A stretch of DNA of 64,000 bases from Nocardia uniformis NBRC 13702 (GCF_001613345.1 NZ_BDCE01000075.1:1-64000), one strand, 5' to 3'; numbered from the stretch's first letter, positions 35,630 through 44,251 are shown. Numbers and translations are program-made. The notes: generated from the letters alone by a model not told the origin.

Positions 35630-35630
35630 G

Positions 35631-35644
35631 GGGCGATATCGCCC
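35631..35644. terminator. Short palindrome after the mocR-type gene
   Basis: GGGCGATATCGCCC starts 2 bp past the stop codon at 35629, in the gap before the convergent ABC exporter. It is a weak terminator candidate. Confidence 0.35.
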
Positions 35645-35705
35645 GCCTGGTACCGGCGCGTTGTTCCACCAGCTGTCGATCAGGCCATAACCTGCCGTGT
35701 CCGGA

Positions 35706-37463
35706 TCAGCTCACGGCCAGCACTTCATCGCGGGCCAGCAGTTCGGCGTAGAAACCATTGCGCGCCAACAGCTCCGGATGCGTTCCGCGCTCCACGACCC
35801 GGCCACGATCGAGTACCACGATCTGATCGGCGTCGCGGATGGTGGACAGCCGGTGCGCGATGGTGATGGTGGTGCGCCCGGCGGCGAGGGCATCGATCGC
35901 GGCCTGCACCTCGCGTTCGGTGCGGGTATCGAGAGCGCTGGTCGCCTCGTCGAGCACCATGATGGGCGGATTGCGCAGGATCGCCCGGGCCACCGCCAGG
36001 CGCTGCTTCTCACCACCGGAGAACCGGTAGCCACGCTCACCGACGAGAGTGTCGTAGCCATCGGGGAGGTCGGCGATGTGGTCGTGGATCTGCGCGGCGC
36101 GGGCGGCCGCGTGCAATTCCGCGTCGGTGGCGTCGGGTTTCGCGAACCGTAGGTTGTCGGCCACCGAGGCGTGCAGCAGGTACGTCTCCTGGGAGACCAC
36201 CCCGACGGTCGCGGCCAGATCCGCGAAACTCAGATTCCGCACATCGATGCCGTCGATGGTCACCCGTCCCGAGGTCACGTCGTAGAGCCGGGCCACGAGA
36301 TAACCGAGAGTGGTCTTCCCGGAACCGGTTTCGCCGACTATCGCCAGGCTGGTTCCGGCCGGAACGCTGATATCGATATCGTCGAGCACATTTCGGTCGG
36401 CGTCGTAGGCGAAACCCACCCGCTCGAACCGCACCGCACCGGTCACCCCGGTGGGGGGCAATACCGCTGGTTTCGCCGGTTCGACGATATCCGGTCGCAA
36501 GTCCAGGTATTCGAAGATCCGCGTGAACAACGCCAGCGAACTCTGCACCTCCACCCCCGTGGACAGCAGCATGACGGCCGGCCGCAGCAGCCCGGCCTGC
36601 AAGGTGGTGAATGCCACCAGTGTGCCGATGGATACCAGCGGGGTCCCGGCGGCGGAGGTCAGTCCGGCGGCCCAGTAGACCACCGCGGGCATGGCCGCCA
36701 TCACGATGGTGATGGTCGACTGCCGCCAGCGACCCGCCATTCCGGACCGAATCTCGAGATCCACCAGTTCGCGCGATTCCCGCGCGAAATTATCGACCAG
36801 CGCCGGGGAGCGACCCATGGTGCGCCCCAGGAGAATTCCGCTGACCGAGAGCGATTCCTCGACGATCGCCGCCATACCGGCCATTTGCCGCTGCCGTTCG
36901 CCGGTGATCCGGCGGCGCTCGGATCCGACCCGACGGCTGATCCACACGAAGAACGGCAGCATGGTCAGCGACACCAGGGTCAGGCGCCAGTCCAGCGCGA
37001 ACATGGCGATCACCGCGGCCAGTACCGAGGTGACATTGGCGATCAGCGAGGTCGCCGTCGAGGTGACCGTGGACTGCATACCGCCGATGTCATTGGCGAT
37101 GCGCGACTGCACCTCCCCGGTGCGGGTGGTGGTGAAGAACGCCAGTGGCATCGATTGCAGGCGCGCGTAGACCGCGGTGCGCAGGTCGTGCATGACGTGC
37201 TGTCCGACCGTGGTGGACAGATAGGTCTGCCACACCCCGAATACCGAGGTGAGCACCGCGACCGCGACCATACCGAGGGCGAGCAGCGTCAGCAGTCCGG
37301 TGCGGCCGTGCGGCAGCGCGTCGTCGATAACGGCGCGCACCATGAACGGCGAGGCCACACCGACGAGCGAGGACAGGCCGACCAGCGCGGCCACCAGCGC
37401 GAGCCGGGAGCGATAGGGGCGAAACAGCCGGATGATCCGGTGAAGTTCGGATCGGGCAGCCAT
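35706..37463 (-). CDS. ABC exporter (fused membrane and ATPase domains)
   Basis: A 585-residue half-transporter of the multidrug/lipid exporter type. A six-helix membrane domain spans about residues 1-320 (LALVAALVGLSSLVGVASPF, TGEVQSRIANDIGGMQ coupling region). The nucleotide-binding domain has Walker A GETGSGKTT, Q-loop VVSQETYLLHASV, signature FSGGEKQR, Walker B IMVLDEATSALD and the H-loop IAHRLSTI. It would act as a homodimer. It is divergent from a MarR regulator with operator-like palindromes between, which suggests efflux induced by a small molecule. Confidence 0.92.
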   Translation of the reverse strand: MAARSELHRIIRLFRPYRSRLALVAALVGLSSLVGVASPFMVRAVIDDALPHGRTGLLTLLALGMVAVAVLTSVFGVWQTYLSTTVGQHVMHDLRTAVYARLQSMPLAFFTTTRTGEVQSRIANDIGGMQSTVTSTATSLIANVTSVLAAVIAMFALDWRLTLVSLTMLPFFVWISRRVGSERRRITGERQRQMAGMAAIVEESLSVSGILLGRTMGRSPALVDNFARESRELVDLEIRSGMAGRWRQSTITIVMAAMPAVVYWAAGLTSAAGTPLVSIGTLVAFTTLQAGLLRPAVMLLSTGVEVQSSLALFTRIFEYLDLRPDIVEPAKPAVLPPTGVTGAVRFERVGFAYDADRNVLDDIDISVPAGTSLAIVGETGSGKTTLGYLVARLYDVTSGRVTIDGIDVRNLSFADLAATVGVVSQETYLLHASVADNLRFAKPDATDAELHAAARAAQIHDHIADLPDGYDTLVGERGYRFSGGEKQRLAVARAILRNPPIMVLDEATSALDTRTEREVQAAIDALAAGRTTITIAHRLSTIRDADQIVVLDRGRVVERGTHPELLARNGFYAELLARDEVLAVS

Positions 37464-37508
37464 AGGCGCCTCCCTTCCAACAAGAACCTTCGGGCACTAA
37501 CCTCTGAG

Positions 37509-37551
37509 CAATAACTGAGCTTGACTCATTATTGTTCCTCAAAACAATGAT
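37509..37551. promoter_or_regulatory. MarR operator-like palindromes in the exporter/marR promoter
   Basis: Two overlapping AT-rich inverted repeats are visible: CAATAA facing TTATTG (37509-37534), and ATTATTGTT facing AACAATGAT (37528-37551, 8 of 9 paired). They stand out in otherwise GC-rich DNA in the 102-bp divergent gap, as expected for MarR autoregulation. Confidence 0.6.
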
Positions 37552-37565
37552 CTATGCTCAGAAAT

Positions 37566-37997
37566 ATGACGGAGGCAACCGAGACCGATCTGCCCGAGCT
37601 GTTCCTGCGCACCGCCAAACGCATCCGCCACGGTCAATTGGCCGACCTCGCACCCCTTGGCCTGACCCCCGCGCAGGCTCGCGCCCTGCGCATCCTCGGC
37701 CGCGCCGGCGAACCGCTGCGCATGTCCGCCCTCGCCGAACGCCTCGGCATCGTGCCCCGCTCGGCCACCACCGTCATCGACGCCCTGGAATCGGCGGACT
37801 GGGTCACCCGCGGCACCGACCCGGTCAATCGCCGCGCCGTCCTGGTGACCCTCACCGACTCCGGCGCGGCGCTGCTCACCCGCATGTCCGACGCCCGCCG
37901 CAAGGCCGCACGCGATCTGTTCGAAAACCTCTCCCCCGAGCGCCGTGAAACGTTGCGCGAGATCTTGGCCGAACTCGATTCCACCACCGCGCAGTAG
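37566..37997 (+). CDS. MarR-family transcriptional regulator
   Basis: A 143-residue regulator with a typical winged helix: LTPAQARALRILGRAGEPLR, MSALAERLGIVPRSATTVID and a DPVNRRAVLVTLTDSG wing, followed by a dimerisation helix. The ATG at 37566 (MTEATETDLPE) is preferred; an ATG four codons earlier is also in frame. Divergent to the ABC exporter and the likely repressor of both genes. Confidence 0.9.
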   Translation: MTEATETDLPELFLRTAKRIRHGQLADLAPLGLTPAQARALRILGRAGEPLRMSALAERLGIVPRSATTVIDALESADWVTRGTDPVNRRAVLVTLTDSGAALLTRMSDARRKAARDLFENLSPERRETLREILAELDSTTAQ

Positions 37998-38015
37998 CGC
38001 CGACGACAGACGAAA

Positions 38016-38044
38016 GGGCCGCGCTCCCAAGGGAAGCGCGGCCC
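38016..38044. terminator. Bidirectional terminator between marR and mpa
   Basis: Perfect 10-bp arms GGGCCGCGCT and AGCGCGGCCC with a 9-base loop, lying 19 bp past the MarR stop and 15 bp past the mpa stop on the opposite strand. Confidence 0.8.
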
Positions 38045-38058
38045 GAGGCGATTGCCGA

Positions 38059-39819
38059 TTACAGGTACTGACCCGTATTCGACTCGGTATCTATCGCCCG
38101 GCTGGCCGAGGCGTTCTTCCCGGTCACGAGCGTCCGAATGTAGACGATCCGCTCGCCCTTCTTGCCCGAGATCCGAGCCCAGTCATCGGGATTCGTGGTG
38201 TTGGGCAGGTCCTCGTTCTCGGAGAACTCGTCCACGATCGAATCGTAGAGATGCTGCAGGCGCAGACCCGGGGTGCCGGTGTCGAGCACCGACTTGATGG
38301 CGTACTTCTTGGCCCGGTCCACAATGTTCTGGATCATGGCGCCGGAGTTGAAGTCCTTGAAGTACAGGACCTCCTTGTCGCCATTGGCGTAGGTGACCTC
38401 CAGGAAGCGGTTGTCCTCGCTCTCGGCGTACATCCGATCCACGACATGCTCGATCATGGACTGCACGCACTTGTTGCGATCGCCGGGGAACTCGCCGAGA
38501 TCGTCGGAGTTCAGCGGCAGCGTCTCGGTGAGGTACTTCGAGAAGATGTCCTGCGCCGCTTCGGCATCCGGGCGCTCGATCTTGATTTTCACATCGAGGC
38601 GTCCGGGTCGCAGAATGGCCGGATCGATCATGTCCTCGCGATTGGAAGCACCGATCACGATGACATTCTCGAGGCCCTCGACACCGTCGATCTCCGACAG
38701 CAGCTGCGGCACGACCGTGGTCTCCACATCGGAGGAGACACCCGAACCGCGGGTGCGGAAGATCGAGTCCATCTCATCGAAGAACACGATCACCGGGGTG
38801 CCCTCGGAGGCCTTCTCACGAGCCCGCTGGAAGATGATCCGAATGTGGCGCTCGGTCTCACCGACGAACTTGTTGAGCAGCTCCGGGCCCTTGATATTCA
38901 GGAAGAAGGACTTGGCTTCCTTGGCGTCCTCACCCCGTGCCTCGGCGATCTTCTTGGCGAGCGAATTGGCGACGGCCTTGGCGATGAGGGTCTTACCGCA
39001 ACCGGGAGGACCGTAGAGCAGCACACCCTTCGGGGGTCGCAGCGCGTACTCGCGGAACAGATCCTTGTGCAGGAAGGGCAATTCCACCGCGTCGCGAATC
39101 TGCTCGATCTGCCGCGTCAGGCCGCCGATGTCGTGGTAATCGACATCCGGCACTTCCTCGAGGACGAGGTCTTCGACCTCGGCCTTGGGAATCCGCTCGA
39201 ACGCGAAGCCCGCCTTGGTGTCCACCAGCAGCGAATCACCCGGGCGCAGTTTGCGAATCGGCCGATCCGGATCCTCGAAGTCGTCGACATCGACCAGCTT
39301 GGCCAGCGGCCCCGCCAGCCAGACCACCCGCTCCTCGTCGGCGTGACCGACCACGAGCGCGCGGCGGCCGTCGTCGAGAATCTCGCGCAGCGTGCCGATT
39401 TCACCGATGGCCTCGAAAACCCCCGCCTCCACGACGGTCAGCGCCTCATTGAGTCGCACGGTCTGACCGTAGGTGAGTTCATTGGTATCGATATTCGGTG
39501 AACACGTCAGGCGCATCTTGCGACCGGAGGTGAATACGTCGACCGTCTGATCGTCATACGCACCGATGAGCACGCCGTAGCCGCTCGGCGGCTGGCCGAG
39601 GCGATCTACTTCCTCGCGGAGGGCGACAAGCTGCTGACGTGCCTCCTTCAAGGTGTCCATCAGCTTGGTATTGCGAATAGTCAGCGAATCGACGCGAGAT
39701 TCCAATTCCCGTGCGCGATCCGGTGTGTCGGCCAGTTGCCTCCGGAGTGCAGCGGCCTCGGCGCGTACTACCTCGAGTTCCCTCCAGGCGGCCGAATCCG
39801 AATGTTCATTGGGGCTCAT
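38059..39819 (-). CDS. mpa: Proteasome-associated AAA ATPase Mpa/ARC
   Basis: Mpa forms the hexameric ring that binds Pup and unfolds pupylated proteins into the 20S core. The 586-residue protein has an N-terminal coiled coil (about 10-75: WRELEVVRAEAAALRRQLAD), tandem OB domains, and an AAA module with Walker A GPPGCGKT, Walker B VIVFFDEMDSIF and arginine-finger region ASNREDMIDPAILRPGRLD. It ends in GQYL, the motif that docks into the alpha ring. In relatives mpa is close to dop; here about 31 kb of other genes intervene. Confidence 0.96.
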   Translation of the reverse strand: MSPNEHSDSAAWRELEVVRAEAAALRRQLADTPDRARELESRVDSLTIRNTKLMDTLKEARQQLVALREEVDRLGQPPSGYGVLIGAYDDQTVDVFTSGRKMRLTCSPNIDTNELTYGQTVRLNEALTVVEAGVFEAIGEIGTLREILDDGRRALVVGHADEERVVWLAGPLAKLVDVDDFEDPDRPIRKLRPGDSLLVDTKAGFAFERIPKAEVEDLVLEEVPDVDYHDIGGLTRQIEQIRDAVELPFLHKDLFREYALRPPKGVLLYGPPGCGKTLIAKAVANSLAKKIAEARGEDAKEAKSFFLNIKGPELLNKFVGETERHIRIIFQRAREKASEGTPVIVFFDEMDSIFRTRGSGVSSDVETTVVPQLLSEIDGVEGLENVIVIGASNREDMIDPAILRPGRLDVKIKIERPDAEAAQDIFSKYLTETLPLNSDDLGEFPGDRNKCVQSMIEHVVDRMYAESEDNRFLEVTYANGDKEVLYFKDFNSGAMIQNIVDRAKKYAIKSVLDTGTPGLRLQHLYDSIVDEFSENEDLPNTTNPDDWARISGKKGERIVYIRTLVTGKNASASRAIDTESNTGQYL

Positions 39820-39918
39820 GATGCTGCTCCTCCCAGTCCCGGTCTATCAACGCTACCGGGCAAGAACCGTTCTCGCTTTCCGACTCGGTTTCGTCGTGAT
39901 CACATCTAGGCTGCGGTC

Positions 39919-39956
39919 GTTAGGGCGGACAACCATGTTAGCCTGCCCTAACCTGT
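39919..39956. promoter_or_regulatory. Inverted repeat with IdeR/DtxR-box resemblance
   Basis: GTTAGGGC (39919-39926) and GCCCTAAC (39945-39952) are perfectly inverted across 18 bp. The stretch 39938-39956 agrees with the DtxR/IdeR consensus at about 13 of 19 positions. It lies between mpa and the divergent lppK-like gene, nearer lppK. Iron control is only a suggestion. Confidence 0.35.
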
Positions 39957-40002
39957 TTCCGGCGAGTTAACTTTCACCGACCAAGTCGAAAGGGTGCTAT
40001 CG

Positions 40003-40539
40003 ATGCTCCTTCCTAGCAGTCGTACCCGTACCGAGGGCAACGCTTCAAGGGTCCTTCGTGTTTCCGTGGCTACCGTCGCGGCTGCGCTCGCCGTTACCGC
40101 CACCCTCGCGGGGTGCGGCTCCGATGACAAGGATTCCGGGGCCGCGACCTCTACCAGCAGTATCGCCGCGAACACCACCACCGCTACCGCGACCGACGCA
40201 CCGGCACCCACCGCGGCGGCCCTGCAGGCCACGCTGACCGAGTTCGCCGATCCGGCCACACCCGCCGCGGACAAGGCGGAACTCGTGGTCGACGGCGACA
40301 AGCGCGTGGCGCTCATCGAGCAGATGAACCAGGGCCTGGCCAATTACCAGGTCACCTTCGCCGTCAGCGATGTCCAGCAGAACGGCGCCGAGGCCGACGC
40401 AAAGGTGGCGGTCACCAGCCCGCACGGCACCATGCCGGATGTGCCGATGAACTGGCAGTACACCGATGGCGCGTGGAAGATCTCCGATAAGGCCGCCTGC
40501 ACCATCCTCGGTATGGCGCGCGCCGCCTGCCAGCCGTAA
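40003..40539 (+). CDS. lppK: LppK/MTB12-like lipoprotein
   Basis: A 178-residue lipoprotein with a signal peptide (RVLRVSVATVAAALAVTATL) and the lipobox LAGC, then a Ser/Thr/Ala-rich linker. The C-terminal domain (LQATLTEFADPATPAADKAE, VPMNWQYTDGAWKISDKAAC) resembles the small alpha+beta fold of MTB12-type antigens. It would be anchored on the outer face of the cytoplasmic membrane; function unknown. GAAAGG lies 8 bases before the ATG; a GTG at 39994 is an alternative. It occupies the lppK position next to mpa. Confidence 0.82.
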   Translation: MLLPSSRTRTEGNASRVLRVSVATVAAALAVTATLAGCGSDDKDSGAATSTSSIAANTTTATATDAPAPTAAALQATLTEFADPATPAADKAELVVDGDKRVALIEQMNQGLANYQVTFAVSDVQQNGAEADAKVAVTSPHGTMPDVPMNWQYTDGAWKISDKAACTILGMARAACQP

Positions 40540-40622
40540 TCCGCGGTACCGCAAGCGCATACCCGCGTACGTCCGCCCACTTTCCGACTGTCGAGACGAG
40601 GGCGCAAGCACGTCGGGCGGGC

Positions 40623-41682
40623 TCATCGACCGGCCACATCCGGCACGGGTACCGGTTGCGAACCCTTCGCGAGCGATCGCGCGCCCGCGACACCCACCAG
40701 CGATGCGGCGACGGCCGCGCGGACCGGGACGAGCGGGGGCGCCCCGCGCTCCGCAGTGGCGCGGAAACCTTCCAGTATCGCGACCGTGCCCTCGGCCATC
40801 CGGTCGATCGGCTCGCCGTTCACCAGGTAGCGCGGCGGGGTGCGGCGGGTCTCGCGGGTCTGCCCGTCCGGCCGCGCCCAGCCCTCCCGCCGAATCCGCA
40901 CCGACCAGGCGCGTTCGCCTGGCGCACGAAGGGATTCGGCCACGCCGTGGGCGCCGCGCACCGAGACCCAACTCCAGTGGCTGTCGGCCTCACCGGCGAG
41001 AAAGCCGTGCCGGGTCAGCGCGAGTGCGCCGTTGGAGAGCCGGATGGTGAGCACCATTGCGGCGGGCCGTGATTCGCCCGGACCGACCGGAAATGCCGTG
41101 ACCTCGACGGGCCACGCCTCGGACAGCGCCAGCACCCGGTGAGACGGTGTGCGTGCAGTACGCGGTCGGTGCGACGTGGCCGCGCCAGTGCGCCGGGTCG
41201 CCGATCAGTTCGGCGGTGTCCTGCGGCGAGAGACTGTGCAGGTAGTCGGCTTCGACCAGATCGATGCGGCCGAGTTCGCCCGCGGCGATCGCCTGCCGCA
41301 GCAGCCGTACATGCGGGTGGAAGACGTAATTCTCCGCGAAGGAATAGGTGGCCGTGGATTGTTCGGCCGCGTCGATGAGTCGGCGGCCTTCCGCTTCGGT
41401 GACGCAGGCGGCGGTCTCGGAGAGGACGTGGATGCCGCGCCCCAGGAACACGATGGCCAGCGGGGCGTGCGCGTCGAAGTCATTGGCCAGCACCACACCG
41501 TCGAGATTCGCGTCCAGCAATTCGGTCCAGATCGCGGTGACCCGGGCGGCCGGAAACTCCGTGTGCGCGGCGGCCAGCCGGGCCGAATCATGATCACAGA
41601 CCGCTGCCACCTCGATACCGATGCGGCGCGCCCACTCGGCCATATGCAGACCGCGCAGCAATCCCACGATTCCGATACGCAT
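40623..41682 (-). pseudogene. Gfo/Idh/MocA-family oxidoreductase, frameshifted
   Basis: The N-terminal part (41682 down to about 41140) encodes a Rossmann domain, MRIGIVGLLRGLHMAEWARR, with VVLANDFDAHAPLAIVFLG and the Gfo/Idh motif YSFAENYVFHPHVRLLRQA. After HWRGHVAPTAYCTHTVS the reading breaks and continues in another frame as RVLALSEAWPVEVTAFPV to the end at 40623. The break lies at about 41135-41142 and corresponds to one extra base (or two missing). Together the pieces make a normal-length protein of about 350 residues. It may be a true recent pseudogene or a sequencing error; the rest of both frames is undamaged. Confidence 0.75.
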
Positions 41683-42053
41683 CCGGCAACGTCTACTCGC
41701 GAATCCGAACGCAAACAAACCGTTTTCGGCTCGTGGCGGAACGCTCGGCCTCGGCCGCCGAACGCTCGGCGGTCCCCTGCCCGTGCCGCCGCCCGGTCGT
41801 CCCCAACCGCCCGCAGGTCGTCCCGCCCGCCCCGTCGTCCCGGCCGTTCGCGCCGTCGTCCCGGCCGTCCGCCCTGTCATCCCGGCGTGCTTTTGGCCGG
41901 GATCCACCGTTCATCCCGAGGGTGCAGTGGATTCCGGCCAAAAGCACGCCGGAATGACGGGGCTTCGCCGAAGTGGTCGGCCCGTCCCGTGCCGTCCCGT
42001 GCAGTCCCGTTCCGAGCCGACAGTTCGCGCGCTACCCCGGTTCGCGCGGAGCG
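41683..42053. other. Repeat-containing intergenic region upstream of the Gfo/Idh gene
   Basis: No gene is supported in these 371 bp. They contain short reiterations of GTCGTCCCGGCCG-like words at about 41797-41875 and one copy of the dispersed inverted repeat (41876-41958). The remainder shows no recognisable feature. Confidence 0.7.
41876..41958. repeat. Dispersed inverted repeat, copy 2
   Basis: An 83-bp palindromic element starting GTCATCCCGGCGTGCTTTTG and ending with its near complement AAAGCACGCCGGAATGAC. Same size as copy 1, with nearly identical arms and a different central loop. Confidence 0.85.
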
Positions 42054-42887
42054 TCAGCCCTTGGAGGGTTTGCGCTGCGGTTTGGGGGCGACCGCGCCGT
42101 CGGCGAGACGGCGGGCGCTCACCAGGAAGGCGGTGTGGCCCTGCATACGGTGTTCGGGGCGGACGGCGAGGCCGACCACATGCCACGGGCGGACGATCGA
42201 CTCCCAGGCGCGCGGTTCGGTCCAGCAGCCCTGGCGGCGCAGCTCCTCGACGACCTCGGACAGCTGGGTGGTGGTGGCCACGTAGACGAGGAGGACACCA
42301 CCGGGGACCAGCGTCTTGGAGACGGTATCGAGGACATCCCACGGCTTGAGCATGTCGAGAATGACCCGGTCGACCTGCTCACCGGAGTACTCGGCCAGGT
42401 CGGCGATGGTGAGTTCCCAGTTGGCGGGGCGTTCGCCGAAGAATTTCTCGACATTCTTCACCGCGTGCTCGGCATGGTCGTCGCGGATCTCGTAGGAGAT
42501 GACCCTGCCCTCGGGGCCGACCGCGCGCAGCAGCGAACAGGTGAGCGCACCCGATCCGGCACCGGCCTCGAGCACCTTCGCACCGGGGAAGATATCGCCC
42601 TCGTGCACGATCTGTGCGGCGTCCTTGGGGTAGATGACCGCCGCACCGCGCGGCATGGACAGCACGTAGTCGGTGAGCAGCGGTCGCAGCGCCAGGTAGG
42701 GGGTGCCGTTGGCGGAGTTCACCACGCTGCCCTCGTCGGCCCCGATCAGGTCGTTGTGGGCGATCTGCCCCTTGTGGGTATGGAATTCCTTGCCTTCTTC
42801 CAGGATCACCGTGTGCTGGCGGCCCTTGGCATCGGTCAGCTGCACCCGGTCACCACTCTGGAAGGGGCCGGTCCGTCTGGCCGTCAT
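42054..42887 (-). CDS. trmI: tRNA (adenine-58-N1)-methyltransferase TrmI
   Basis: A 277-residue class I SAM-dependent enzyme that makes m1A58 in the T-loop of tRNA. It has a small N-terminal beta domain (FQSGDRVQLTDAKGRQHTV), the SAM motif KVLEAGAGSGALTCSLLRAV, the acidic motif ISYEIRDDHAEHAVKNVE and DRVILDMLKPWDVLD, and ends with a basic tail. Length and position next to mpa/lppK and the RecB-like gene match mycobacteria. It is divergent from the RecB-like gene, with a duplicated hairpin element between. Confidence 0.95.
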   Translation of the reverse strand: MTARRTGPFQSGDRVQLTDAKGRQHTVILEEGKEFHTHKGQIAHNDLIGADEGSVVNSANGTPYLALRPLLTDYVLSMPRGAAVIYPKDAAQIVHEGDIFPGAKVLEAGAGSGALTCSLLRAVGPEGRVISYEIRDDHAEHAVKNVEKFFGERPANWELTIADLAEYSGEQVDRVILDMLKPWDVLDTVSKTLVPGGVLLVYVATTTQLSEVVEELRRQGCWTEPRAWESIVRPWHVVGLAVRPEHRMQGHTAFLVSARRLADGAVAPKPQRKPSKG

Positions 42888-42905
42888 GAATCTCCTGTTC
42901 TCAGT

Positions 42906-43056
42906 GCTGTCTATTCGGCAGGACCGGGGCCCTACGTGGTTACGCAGGCTGCCGCCTCCGGGCCTGACCGTTCCTGCCGAGCTGTCTATTCGGCAGGACC
43001 GGGGGCCCTACGTGGTTACGCAGGCTGCCGCCTCCGGGCCTGACCGTTCCTGCCGA
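42906..43056. repeat. Tandem duplication of a 75-bp hairpin unit
   Basis: Units 42906-42980 (75 bp) and 42981-43056 (76 bp) are identical except for one extra G in a G-run. Each unit has closing arms TCGGCAGGA and TCCTGCCGA with internal GGGCCC pairing, so each can fold as a stem of about 65 bases. The pair fills most of the divergent promoter gap between trmI and the RecB-like gene. A duplication this exact is probably recent. Confidence 0.85.
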
Positions 43057-43126
43057 GTTTTGCTGCGCGATCGCTGCGGCGATCTTCCACTGCACTCTGT
43101 CGGTGCCTGGGTTTAGCCTGCCAGGT

Positions 43127-44023
43127 ATGTCAGTGCCCGCATCCACGGCCCCGGATTCGGCGGGCGGTATACCCGCGCCCGTCGAACCCTTCGTTGGGCG
43201 GCAGCTCGCGCTGTCACCTTCGCGGGCAGCGGATTTCAAACAGTGTCCGCTCAAATACCGGTTGCGGGCAATCGACCGGATACCGGAACCACCCTCTCGA
43301 ATGGCAGTGCGCGGAACTCTGGTGCACGCGGTGCTGGAGGGCCTGTTCGGGCTGCCCGCGACCGAGCGGCAACCCGCCCGTGCGGACGCTTTGATCGAAC
43401 CGGCCTGGGAGCGGCTGCGGGCGGAGCGGCCCGAGATCGCGGACCTCGTCACCGGCGGCGGCCTGGCCGCCCTGCTGGACGAGGTGCGCGAGTTGGTGCG
43501 CGTGTACTTCACGCTCGAGGATCCGACGCGGGTCGATCCCGAATCCATCGAGATCTTCGTCGAAACCGAACTCGACGACGGTTCCCCGCTGCGCGGCATT
43601 GTCGATCGCATCGATAGGGCGCCGAACGACACCCTGCATATCGTCGACTACAAGACCGGCCGCTCCCCCGCCCCCGCGTACGAGGCGCGAGCGCTGTTCC
43701 AACTGAAGTTCTACGCCCTGGTCATGCTGCACACCCGCGGCGTCGTACCCGCGCAACTGCGACTGATCTACCTCGCCGACGCCGAAATCCTCACCTACGA
43801 ACCCGACGCCGACGAGCTACGCCGCTTCGAACGCATTCTCTCCGCGCTCTGGGCCGCCATCGACGCGGCCACCCGCACCGGCGACTTCCCGCCCAAACGC
43901 GGCTGGATGTGCCAGTACTGCGACTACAAGCCGCTGTGCCCGGAATTCGACGGCACCCCGCCGCCGTATCCGCATCCCACGGAATCAGCCGCGGCGGGCT
44001 CAGCTACAGAAGGCGTTGCCTGA
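43127..44023 (+). CDS. RecB-family PD-(D/E)XK nuclease with Fe-S-type cysteine cluster
   Basis: A 298-residue nuclease domain protein. Motifs: LSPSRAADFKQCPLKYRLRA at the start, GTLVHAVLEGLF (helix with catalytic His), GIVDRIDRAP and HIVDYKTGRSP (the PD-(D/E)XK core). One early cysteine plus the C-terminal WMCQYCDYKPLCPEF give four cysteines spaced like the AddB/Cas4 iron-sulfur cluster. It equals the RecB-like gene beside trmI in mycobacteria and probably acts in DNA repair. Start set at MSVPASTAPD; a GTG at 43103 is an alternative. Its last 24 bp overlap the convergent Cys-rich gene. Confidence 0.88.
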   Translation: MSVPASTAPDSAGGIPAPVEPFVGRQLALSPSRAADFKQCPLKYRLRAIDRIPEPPSRMAVRGTLVHAVLEGLFGLPATERQPARADALIEPAWERLRAERPEIADLVTGGGLAALLDEVRELVRVYFTLEDPTRVDPESIEIFVETELDDGSPLRGIVDRIDRAPNDTLHIVDYKTGRSPAPAYEARALFQLKFYALVMLHTRGVVPAQLRLIYLADAEILTYEPDADELRRFERILSALWAAIDAATRTGDFPPKRGWMCQYCDYKPLCPEFDGTPPPYPHPTESAAAGSATEGVA

Positions 44024-44251
44024 GGCGTCCTCCCGAATCGTCGTGCCGGGTGCGCACGCCCGGACGAACCACTTGCCATCGGTGCACTCGAGGTAGCTGC
44101 CGTAGTCCCACATAACGGTCTGGCCGCGATCGTGGTCGCCGCACGGGAGCAGTTCGTCCGCGGTGGCGACCGCCGAATTCGGGATTGTCGCGACCAATAC
44201 GGCGATGGCGCCGAAAAGGATTGCCGCGGCGAACTTCCGCAGAATGAACAT
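44000..44251 (-). CDS. Small secreted Cys-rich protein, chitin-binding (peritrophin-A/CBM14)-like spacing
   Basis: An 83-residue protein with a signal peptide (MFILRKFAAAILFGAIAVLV, ending near SAVATA). The mature part of about 50 residues has four cysteines: LPCGDHD, YLECTDGKW, VRACAPGT and NAFCS. The aromatic-x2-C-x2-G-x5-C-x2-G pattern resembles type-2 chitin-binding (peritrophin-A) domains. GGAGG lies five bases before the ATG. It is a single gene after the hisG hairpin and overlaps the end of the RecB-like gene. Carbohydrate binding is an inference from cysteine spacing. Confidence 0.7.
   Translation of the reverse strand: MFILRKFAAAILFGAIAVLVATIPNSAVATADELLPCGDHDRGQTVMWDYGSYLECTDGKWFVRACAPGTTIREDASGNAFCS

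Noticed and set aside
37945..39501. 518-codon plus-strand open frame
   Set aside because: Antisense to mpa, whose AAA motifs and GQYL terminus leave no doubt.
42906..43056. Pair of tRNA-like genes (75-76 bp units with closing stems)
   Set aside because: No anticodon arm, T-loop consensus or CCA-type end could be placed; the fold is a simple long hairpin.
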